The notes below the pieces were generated by a model. That model did no database searches and was not told the DNA's origin. It saw only the letters and a program-made list of their open reading frames with translations. The position numbers and the translations under genes were made by a program. Shown here piece after piece: positions 55,598-64,000 of a stretch of DNA of 64,000 nucleotides. Source of the stretch: Anniella stebbinsi (lineage: Eukaryota; Chordata; Lepidosauria; Squamata; Anniellidae); the NCBI GenBank assembly GCA_029215795.1, contig JARDYH010000002.1, positions 295,709,973-295,773,972 of the forward strand. Reading direction: 5' to 3'. Within the stretch, counting starts at the first letter, position 1, and each line of letters begins with the position of its first letter.

Positions 55598-56335
55598 CTA
55601 TTTATTTATATATTCATGCATTCAAAAGATTTAGATCCCACCTTTTGAACTGAGATCATTTCCCAAGGGGCTTACAATGCTATTTAAAACAACAATATCA
55701 TGAAACAATCAAAGCCATTGAAATAACATCAACAGACAAAGAAATACTGCTGATAGGAATGGCTTTACGGGGTATTATCTTACAATGGTTCCAATCTTTT
55801 CTCAGTTTCTGAAGGTGATGATAGAGGAGTCCTGTTTGACTCATTGACCATTGATGGATGGTGTTCCTTGGGGTTCCCATGAGATTAACATCTACATTGA
55901 ACCTCTGGGGGAGATTGTCTTAGGGTGCCCAGGTGTCCTAGTTTACAGTGGGCAGCTCTCTATTTTAAGGTAACCTCTTGATGGGTTGTCTAAGCCAAGT
56001 TTATCTTAAAGTCAAAGAATGACTTTACATGGGGCTACCTTTGAAGAGCCTTCAGAAACTGCAGTTGGTCAGAATTCAGCAGCAAGAATGCTGGTGGGCA
56101 CTCGCTTAGGGGGTCATATTATACCTGTCCTGTAAGGGCGGCACTGAATACCAATTTATTTCCAGGCATAATTCAAAGTATTGGTGATGACCTTTAAAGT
56201 CCTAAATGGTTTAAATTCAGGATAACATAGGAACTGTCTTCTCCCACACAAACCAATGCATGCCCTAGGATCTGACAGAGTGGCCCTTCCCTAGCTCCTA
56301 CCTACAATGGAGTTGATCTCTTATGGTGTTTTGCT
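55598..56335 (+). pseudogene. Ancient L2/CR1-like LINE fragments
   Basis: Heavily decayed. Around 55740-55918 a frame-broken RT region is readable (RGIILQWFQSFLS, later PLGEI). Around 56035-56220 the C-terminal part reads with breaks as QKLQ-VQNSAARMLVGTRLG, LPIYFQA-like and FKVLVMTFKVLNGL blocks. A separate word set at 55925-56015 lies between them and may be an insertion. The tail-like text at 55598-55690 may be another LINE fragment. Confidence 0.6.
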
Positions 56336-57039
56336 ATTTGGCAAAATGACTTCTTATTCAGGCAGGTGTTTGTTATAACACAGGGCCAGCCCTACCATAA
56401 GACAAAGTGAGGCAACTGCCTCGGGCAGCAGATTTTGAGTGTCATAAAAGCCGATGTGAAGGACAGGCGATGCACATAATATACAGGTGATGTGTTGTGA
56501 AAGGGCAGCAAATTTGTTATTTACTTTGTTATAGTTGTATCTTTACTGACAGAGAGGGGGAGAAGTTGGCTGGCATTGGGTACTATGCACCTTGATCTGG
56601 GTAAGTGGGAGGCACCATTTGCTACTCTGCATCAGGCAGCAAAATGTCTTGGACTGGCAGTACTCTATTTTCTATACATGTTTTTATCCAATGCCTCCAT
56701 ATTATCAACTCCCCTTGTCTCTGTTTTCATTATAGGGGCAGTATCCTGTACTGCTGCAGCACCTTCACTGGTTCTGTTGCTCCAGCAGAATGGATCACTA
56801 GCACAGCAGGAACTAGCAGTTCCTGAAATAGCCCAAGACATGAACAGCAATGTTCATTACCAGAACAGGGCAGGGCAGCGGAAGTTTGTTTGGGGGGATT
56901 TTATTGTATTTTATAGTGGGCTTTAACTGTTCTTAGCTGCCCTGAGTGGCGTATAAGAACCAGAGGGGTGGGATCTGTGTGTGTGAGTGTGTGAGTGTGT
57001 GTGTGTGTTGGGGTGGGGGTTAAACTGCAACACATACAG
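56336..57039. other. Unannotated, with (GT)n microsatellite
   Basis: (GT)n at about 56979-57008. The 116-residue open frame at 56576-56926 has no recognisable domain. Confidence 0.4.
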
Positions 57040-57362
57040 CAGAAAATCATCAAAATGCCATCAAAAGCCTGAGTAAAGACAAGACTAGAATGATGGAGCA
57101 TGGCAAATGTGCATAGGGACAGTGTTCCACAAACTCAGGGCCACCACTAATAAGACACTGTGCCTAGGAGCCATCTACCACACTTCAGATAGTGGTAGAA
57201 CTCAGAGCAGGGTATTGATTTAGATCAATGAAATTGGCAGGTTCATATAACAGGAGTAGGTGATCCTTCTGATTTACTGGTCCCAGGCTGTTTAGAGATT
57301 AACAGCACAATCTTGTGTGTGTTGACTCAGAAGAAGTAAGTATGTTTAGGATTGCAGCCTTA
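57040..57362 (-). repeat. Old LINE fragment followed by a D-type repeat
   Basis: Text such as AGTGTTCCACAAACTCAGGG, GCCACCACTAATAAGACACT and TCCCAGGCTGTTTAGAGATT is the complement of the C-terminal L2/CR1-like ORF2 region. It is followed at 57300-57362 by a D-type unit ending GGATTGCAGCC. Confidence 0.55.
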
Positions 57363-57464
57363 GAGGTCATAAGTCACCCTTTGATTTGGTGGCTAGCGCA
57401 AGTCTTGAAGTAGTACTGGCCAGCTGTGATTAGTTCTGTGGGTCCCAGACAGTAATGTAGATCT

Positions 57465-57603
57465 AGGGTAAATAACTTGTGCCCCTCCAGATTCCTTTGC
57501 CTACAATTCCTATGACCCCTCTGCATTGGCTATGCTGGCTTGGGCTGATGGGAGTTGTAGGCCAAAATATCAGGAAGGCTACAAGGTGCCCACCCCTGAC
57601 CTA
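57465..57603. mobile_element. hAT-like palindromic MITE, CCTCCAGATT type
   Basis: TTGTGCCCCTCCAGATTCC faces CAAGGTGCCCACCCCTGA, with CTACAATTCCTATGA and GATGGGAGTTGTAGGCC inside. Confidence 0.65.
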
Positions 57604-57628
57604 GATAGTGTATTCTGAATTAGTTTCA

Positions 57629-57723
57629 GAGCCTATCTACACTACTGCTTTAAAATGGTTTATAACACTTGACCGGTTTAAAACTGTTATAAACCGTTTT
57701 AAAGCAGTAGTGTAGATAGGCTC
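57629..57723. mobile_element. Short palindromic MITE family B with TCA duplication
   Basis: GAGCCTATCTACACTACTGC faces its exact complement. The 3-bp duplication TCA lies at 57626-57628 and 57724-57726. It is a second example, with 781-857, supporting a 3-bp target duplication for this family. Confidence 0.85.
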
Positions 57724-57726
57724 TCA

Positions 57727-59700
57727 GTTTCCAAAGAACTCACTGCTCTTTATAATCAACCAATGTATAATATATACTGATACAAAATAGGCCCTGGACT
57801 GACCCAGCATCCTCTCCTCAAGTTTCCCAGCATTCAGAGGGCTCCTGGCCCTGTGTCTTCCACCACATACTCCATCAGCTCTGTCTAGGATATTTGAGCA
57901 TTGAGCACAACATCTGATAAGGAGTGTCATAGATTATGTGATTATAGCAGTGGTTCTGATCATGTTAGGTACTCAATTGTGCAAAAGACTGCAGGTGCAA
58001 CTCTTTTCAGTGCGCAAACACCTCAGGATGAGAGGATAAACAATGGTGGGAATGTGATCAGGAGACATGTTTCTGTTTTCCCTCCATATTGAGTCCCACA
58101 TGTGGACAGCAACTTACAAAGACAGCTCATTTTGGAGTCCAATCAGGGCTTTCCCGCATTGGCTTGGAAAAGGAACATGTTCACTTGTGAACTCTCCTGT
58201 GCCATAGTGACAAATCGAGTTCCACATGTGCCTGATGACAACTATATTTATGCCCTTAAAAGGCAGAGGAAGAACCTTTTATTCCCCCAAGACTTTATCA
58301 TTTGAGAGCTGAGTATCATTCAACTTTTTTTTGTTATTCGTTTTCAGTGCTTCTTTATGTGTATTTGCGGTCTTTCTTTTTAAGGAATTTTATAGTTAAC
58401 TACTTTGGAAGATCCTTGTGTGTTGAAAAGTAGGATAAAATGTAATCATCATCATAGTAGGTAGAAGTAGTAATAGTAATGTGGGATCTCTCTCTCTCTC
58501 TCTCTCTGGAGAAAACATGGTGCTTCATTATTTTATGAAATGTATTATGAAAGCCATCTCCTATACAACTGAAAGTAATGTTCAATGCTCAAATTTTATA
58601 CTGAAATAGTTTTCCTGAAAAAATTAGCACTGAATGTTAATATACTTCACAGAAGAAGAAAAATGCTAGATGAAATGAGACAATTAGTAGGAATAAAAGG
58701 ATAATATTTACCAAATCTACAATGCTCTTTGGTTGATGGTATCACATTGTCAGGTCAAATCATGTCACACAAAGCAAAATAAATGAAGCCATGGATGGAG
58801 AAAAATCAAAGGGAAGTACTCCAGGTTTCTACATATCTGAATTTTCATCAAATGGTTTGAAAATACAAATATTAATTTCAAACTGAAGTAGCTCTGGGCA
58901 TTTATGCTCTTCGTGAACTCAGATAAAACCATCAGCCATTGTCCTCAATGTTTCTTTCCCATCCAAGACATAGATATCTGCCACAGAGATGTCCATTTTG
59001 TTTTTCAGAAACTGCTACTAGTTTCTGTTTGCAAGTAATGTGGCTTTGATCCATAACAACTGAGACTGAATAAATCTCAGATGATTCTTTTTCTTAGGCC
59101 ATCTGGGCACAGTTTACCCAATATATTTCTTCATTTGCAGACCTCACTGAAGGCTGTTTCTTACAAGGTATTTTGTACTCAGTTATGGATCCCTCAGTAC
59201 AAATGTGCCTTTTTAATTTAACATACAGATAAGCAGGAGGTGATCCTTTCCCCATCTGTAAAGGGAACCACACACACACATTTTATGATGTAGTACATGT
59301 GTATTTGGGGGATGGGGATGGGGATTCTCAATACAAAGCATCTCATGAGATGTATATCACTTTCTGAATGTAGCTCTCTTTCTGTACATGGATAATTTCT
59401 ATGATTTCTTGCTACAACAGCATCAACACAGGCTTGATGGTTTGAAAGTAGGAGTTGCTATGGTCTGCAGCAGGCAGAGGGGGAGGGGCAGACTTCAGGT
59501 TTGCAGGACTAGAACTCTGAGATCCACCAGCCAGAGCATGGTGGAAAAGACATATGTTTACAATTAAGGAACTTTGAGCCCAGGAATTTCTTCTGAACAC
59601 CTGAATGGAATGGAGCTCAAAGCCCATCCACACAAAAATCTACCGCTGTATGCTCACATTTTCTTCATTTCAGCAGTATAATTTAGGGCTGTGGTTATGG

Positions 59701-59703
<3 letters not shown>
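57727..59703. other. Unannotated non-coding sequence
   Basis: About 2 kb with no gene or interspersed repeat recognised. There is a (CT)n run at 58487-58507 and a short (CA)n at 59271-59280. Confidence 0.4.

Positions 59704-59745
<42 letters not shown>
59704..59745. repeat. (GT)n microsatellite
   Basis: About 21 units. Confidence 0.95.
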
Positions 59746-59746
<1 letters not shown>

Positions 59747-59889
59747 GCTGCTATTGATAAACAATTCGGAGTCAGAAATTATTGCTTGACCTGTGCAAAT
59801 TGCCCAGATTTGTATAGACCTGATGTTGAGCCAGGTGTACCAACCGTCTTACTGCCTACTAACTGCCTTCCAACCCAAACTGACAGAAA

Positions 59890-60125
59890 TATTTATTTAT
59901 TGTATTCATATCCCACCTTTTTCCCCTCCAAGGAACCCAAGGTGATGTACATAACCCTCCTCCTCTCCATATTTATTCTCACAACAACACCCCTGTGAGG
60001 TAGGCTGGGCTGAGAGTCTGTGACTGGCCCAAAGTCACCCAGTGAGCTTCCATGGCTGAGTGGGGACTAGAACCCAGATCTCCCAACTCCCAGTCCAGTA
60101 CTCTAGCCACTACACCACACTGGCT
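59890..60125 (-). repeat. Sauria/Squam1-type SINE, nearly complete
   Basis: The minus strand reads AGCCAGTGTGGTGTAGTGGC, with an A-box in TAGTGGCTAGAGTACTGGA, then GGGTTCTAGTCCCC as the B-box, a GGGTGACTTTGGGCCAGTCA block, CTACCTCACAGGGGTGTTGT, and a tail ending GGGATATGAATACAATAAAT. Pol III transcription from the internal promoter is the known mode for such SINEs. Confidence 0.9.
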
Positions 60126-61114
60126 AGTGGGTTTTTGTGACATTTTGAACTGAAGGTTGGTATAGTAATGTTTTAAATAAAGAAATAAAGGAATAAGATC
60201 CAAATTTTACTGAAAGGAAATTTCAAATTTTCAACAATTCCTACAGATTCCTAAGCTAGGCTAATTGTGAATGAACATGTTGATCCACCCCTGAATCCTA
60301 TATAATGTTTGACATCAGTGGGCATGACCATGCTTACTGACATCATCTGGCCCAGAGAGGCCCTAGTGGGGGACCATTTGCCCTGCTACCCCAATGGGGT
60401 TCTGCACCCCTCCTATATATGGTGAATATGGAATACAAAAGGCAGGCTGGGAAGACCTCCATAGCAGGCCCAGAGGCCAGATATTCATATTCAGTACTGC
60501 CTGGATTTACATTCAACCCTCTAGGACCGTGTTTCCCTGGAGCTTTCTTTCTTCCCATGCCATTGGTAAAAAGGGTTCAGAACTGAATGCCAGGCCGTGG
60601 TGCAAGTTTGGGATGGGAGAATCACCAAAATTCTTCCCCCCCCCTCTTTTCTCCTCTTTTTTAAACACTTTGAAGCTCATTTTGACTTGCTCCCACTTTT
60701 GATCTGTTTTTTTTATTTGTTCAAATGGGGAAAATGTGCATGTAAATTGGGGGAAGTGTGCATTTCCCACCACTGACTGAAGCATTAAAATGTATGGATT
60801 TCAAAGTGGGCATTTGCGAATGCAAATCTGCGAATTTTTTAGATTTGCATCTATATACATATATACCTGCAAGTTTGATGCAAATCTGTATAATCTTTTG
60901 GCCTCTTTTTTGATTATGCATTTCCTCTTTCTTGGTGATGCTTAGGTGGCCACCTTATAATGGAGCAACAAAATCCAGAAAGGAAAGGTGCTGAATACAC
61001 CAAACCACCAGGGGGAAAACAGTTCTCAGAAGTGGCTGAATTCATTAAAACTTGATGCATTTTTTTTTGTTGCACCACAATAACAAAAAAGGAGGAAATT
61101 CATATCATAAATTA
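60126..61114. other. Unannotated non-coding sequence
   Basis: Nothing recognised, apart from poly-C and poly-T tracts near 60640 and 60707. Confidence 0.4.
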
Positions 61115-61895
61115 TGAATGGCCTGGAGTACTTGAGGCCAACTTCAGCTGATCTGCCAGCTATGGCCTTTCCTGGGCAGGGATAACCTAGCCATAGTACT
61201 GCCTGCACTGGTAACTTCCCAATTAGACTACTGCAATGCACTCTACATAGGGCTGCCCTTAAAAACAACTCAGAAGTTGCAGCTAGTGCAAAATGCAGCA
61301 ACTAGACTGCTGACTAGTACATTCCACAAAGGCCATATAACACCGGTCTTAAAGGAATTGCACTGGCTGCCTATATGCTTCCGGTCAGAATTCAAGGTGT
61401 TGTTAATAACATTTAAAGCCCTAAACAACTTGGGGCCTTAATACTTGAGGAGCACCTCTCTATATATATGCCTGTCCGAGACTTGAGATCTGTTAGAGGA
61501 GCCCTCCTCTGTGTCCCACCAATGCGAAACATACACTATGGTGGGACATGGGAGAGGGCTTTCTCTGTTGTGGCACCCCGACTGTGGAATGCCCTCCCCT
61601 TGGAGGCACAACTAGTGCCAGTGCTGACTTCATTCTGGTGCCAAGTAAAGACATGGCTTTTTACAAAGTCTTTGGTGGCTAAATTCACCAAGCTTGCACA
61701 TTGTTTTAACTGTTTTCACTGGTTTTTACTGGTTTTAAATTTTATACTGGTTTTAGCTTGATTAATGGTTAAATTTGTTTTTAGCTATGTATATTTATTG
61801 TTTTATACTGTTGTATAATTTTACCTGTACACTGCCCTGAGATCCTAGTGATATAGGGCAGGATACAAATGTATAAATAAATAAATAAATAACAT
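61115..61895 (+). pseudogene. L2/CR1-like LINE, C-terminal RT ORF and tail
   Basis: Plus-strand frames give LDYCNALYIGLPLK, QKLQLVQNAATRLLTS, HITPVLKELHWLPICF and FKVLLITFKALNNLGP. After one frame change come MPVRDLRSVRGALLCVPP, YGGTWERAFSVVAPRLWNAL and FWCQVKTWLFTKSLVAKF. The tail has GTACACTGCCCTGAGATCCT, TATAGGGCAGGATACAAATG and an (ATAA)n run at 61874-61893. It is 5'-truncated and of the same subfamily as 11460-12095. Confidence 0.88.
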
Positions 61896-62487
61896 TTCCC
61901 TTGATAAAGGGAAGGGCACAAAGCAGTCCATATATTTAAATAAGCATCCATATGACTTTGAAGGTTGTAGGAGGTACACTCAAATGTAACATGACCAGTG
62001 AGATCTTTTCCATTGAGTGATAGGTGGTGGGTATTGTTCCTTCCAATCTTGGAATATAAGTCTTTTTGCGATGGCAAAGGTTTTCAGTATCCACTTTTGC
62101 TGTCCATCTGTTATTCCCGACATCACAGAGATGTACATCCACTATTGACATTTATATTAATCTATACAAACAAACCACTACAGGACGTGCCCATGTCATA
62201 TGCTTCAATGAAGCATTGTCGTCTTTACAGCACCAGCATCTAGCTGAGCTAGCCATGCTCTTAACAAGCCTCTGTGGTGTCCAATACACACAAATCATCA
62301 TATTTGTTTTGTTGAATCAGTCTCAGTTTTAATCCTCAGAAATAATGCCTATGGAAGCTAAGACAATCTTCCAAGGAGAGCGAGGGGAGAAGTTCAATGC
62401 ATTTTTGGCAAACATGTTTCCTTCTCAGAGGCATTTAGCAACCTGTAAAATTGAACTCCTTTGCTCTCTCATTCAGGCACTACTGGG
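61896..62487. other. Unannotated non-coding sequence
   Basis: Nothing recognised. Confidence 0.4.
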
Positions 62488-62618
62488 ACTGATCTACACC
62501 AAGCAGGATACAACACTTTGAAAACATTTTGAAAACTGTATATGGAGTGTGTCCTGGGCCCCAACAGTTGACACTAATGTTATAAACCATTTTAAAGCAG
62601 TGGTGTAGATCCTGCCCT
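62488..62618. mobile_element. MITE family B, long form
   Basis: Begins ACTGATCTACACCAAGCAGG and ends GTGGTGTAGATCCTGCC, with the same inner order as 52219-52349. Confidence 0.75.
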
Positions 62619-62766
62619 GATAACAGTTCCTCCCCTGGTCATTTGTACCCTATCACTGATTCATAACATCTTTGAAGGATCAAGAATTTCATGTGGGTAT
62701 TAAAGTTCCATCCATTTGATCAAGGTGTGTGGCTTTGTGGTCTTTGTGGGGATGGGGGGTGGGTTG

Positions 62767-62767
<1 letters not shown>

Positions 62768-62804
<37 letters not shown>
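62768..62804. repeat. (GTT)n microsatellite
   Basis: About 12 units. Confidence 0.95.
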
Positions 62805-62898
62805 TAAAGACTAGAAAGGTACATTGCCTTGTGTTTGGCTTTAAGCTGAATCAACAGTCTACAATTTGGATGGGGGGAAGGGGCAGATATTCATTGAC

Positions 62899-63239
62899 TT
62901 TGTTTGCATGATCATCATGGTTTAAACAAATCATGGTAGCTTGTTTAAGTCGCAGCATGTGCTGGCCATGATTTGAATAATAATCACCACTTGGGCACAG
63001 GTGATTATTCAACCCAGGCAGCATAGCTTGTTGAAGGGTTAAACAACCATCATCTAACCCATGAGCTGTTATTGGGTGATTTGAGAGTTGTTTTCTCCTC
63101 CATCAAGCCATGCTGCCTGGGTTGGATGACATGACAAGCTGCACTTATGAGATGATTATTCAAATCGCACCCAGCACTCACCACAGCTTAAACAAGCCGT
63201 TGTCACTTGTTTAAACCATGGTAATCATGCGAACCAACC
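62899..63239. mobile_element. Palindromic MITE (family H) with possible 8-bp duplication
   Basis: TTTGCATGATCATCATGGTT at the left faces ACCATGGTAATCATGCGAAC at the right, and GCCATGATTTGAATAATAAT faces GATTATTCAAATCGC. The centre contains CAGGCAGCATAGCTTG and GCCATGCTGCCTGGG. CATTGACT flanks both sides (62891-62898 and 63240-63247). Confidence 0.7.
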
Positions 63240-64000
63240 CATTGACTCTTCTGGTCAGTGAAATTCCATCTTAGTATTGAAAATTACAGACATTTCTGAT
63301 AAATAGGGTTCATAGTATACTTCCCCCCACACACACTCTAAGTGTGAATTTAAACATTATTGTAGCACTGATTAGTTTCCAGGAAAAATGTAATTGCTTC
63401 TAGATGCTACTCCTTGTTTTCAAGAGCTCTTTAACCTTTAACATTTTCAGTACAAAGGAAGCCTTGCTGTGTGGTGAATCTAACAAGACCATCATTTATA
63501 GCTGGAAGAGTTCATTAGTCAAATTGTAACAGTTTAATTATTAGCATTTTAATGCATGACTGTTTAACTAGACAGAACAACAGTTCTTTAGGTACAGCAT
63601 GAAACTTCTCAAAATGAAAGCAAATTAAGAGAGACTGTTTTGTATACTGGATACTAGAAGTGGACAATTACAATTCATGAAACACTTTTTTCAGTTGGGC
63701 TTTTGGTAGTCTGCAAATTACCATCATGTTTTTGGACCCTTTTAGTAGTAATGAAAACATTTGGTTGGAATAGAAAGCAGTCCATATTATGCACTTTAAA
63801 AATGAGTTTTAATTTGCTGTGGAGAACTCTTTAGTGACCTATTGCTCCAATGGTGCTTCTGTTTTCACTAAAGCTGTGATTGCAATAGACTTTTCTGTAC
63901 CTATACAAGGAGATCATCATGTGACAGGAAGTCAACTGAATTGCTACTAACTGCATCATTCCTATTTCATGCACACAAATTGATGCCATTCAGAATAAGA
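63240..64000. other. Repeat-poor non-coding sequence
   Basis: No gene or repeat recognised to the end of the window. AT-rich text with TTTAATTATTAGC near 63533 could be regulatory, but there is no direct evidence. Confidence 0.35.

Overview
The window is nuclear DNA of a vertebrate, most probably a squamate reptile (lizard or snake). The evidence is two copies of a tRNA-headed SINE that I recognise as the Sauria/Squam1 type, CR1 and L2/CR1-like LINE fragments with squamate-style tails, a Ngaro-like tyrosine-recombinase retrotransposon, and many palindromic MITEs. I found no host exon, tRNA, rRNA or other cellular gene. Every protein-like signal that I recognise belongs to a mobile element, so the window is intergenic or lies deep inside an intron.

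Layout. 0-5 kb: SINE, MITEs and a cluster of perfect hairpins. 5-6 kb: repeat-free sequence. 6-11 kb: CR1 3' end, MITEs and one small foldback element with an 8-bp target duplication. 11-17 kb: an L2-like LINE, a diverged inverted repeat, a second small foldback element, and a 46-bp perfect palindrome. 17-21 kb: mostly repeat-poor. 21-23.6 kb: a diverged foldback element whose arms carry a roughly 150-bp module. 23.6-30.1 kb: a palindromic hAT-like MITE split by a 6.1-kb Ngaro-like retrotransposon on the minus strand, whose domain order is gag, RT, RNase H, tyrosine recombinase, SGNH hydrolase; most of its frames are broken. 31-34 kb: a possible solo LTR carrying a nested MITE, and an intact palindromic MITE with an 8-bp duplication. 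35.6-37.6 kb: the best-preserved LINE, with two in-frame stops. 37.9-42.1 kb: another LINE, broken up by a 2986-bp near-perfect palindrome (38025-41010) and by a related G-rich palindromic insert. 42-64 kb: MITEs, old LINE fragments, a SINE, microsatellites, one unexplained 2.2-kb duplicated GC-rich block, and several repeat-poor stretches.

The most unusual content is the set of foldback elements. The 2986-bp element has near-identical arms of about 1.37 kb, a 13-nt central loop, TAGGG-type terminal repeats and an 8-bp target duplication. Each arm is built from about seven modules of roughly 150 bp. The CGGAT pentamer arrays just inside its two ends run in the same direction on one strand, so they break the mirror symmetry. 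Two smaller elements (10001-10628 and 15731-16594) share the ends, the duplication length and one module per arm, but carry ATCG/CGATA-type subterminal motifs instead. Together they look like one non-autonomous, probably hAT-mobilised family that grows by module amplification. All family assignments were made by eye from recalled motifs, without a database search.
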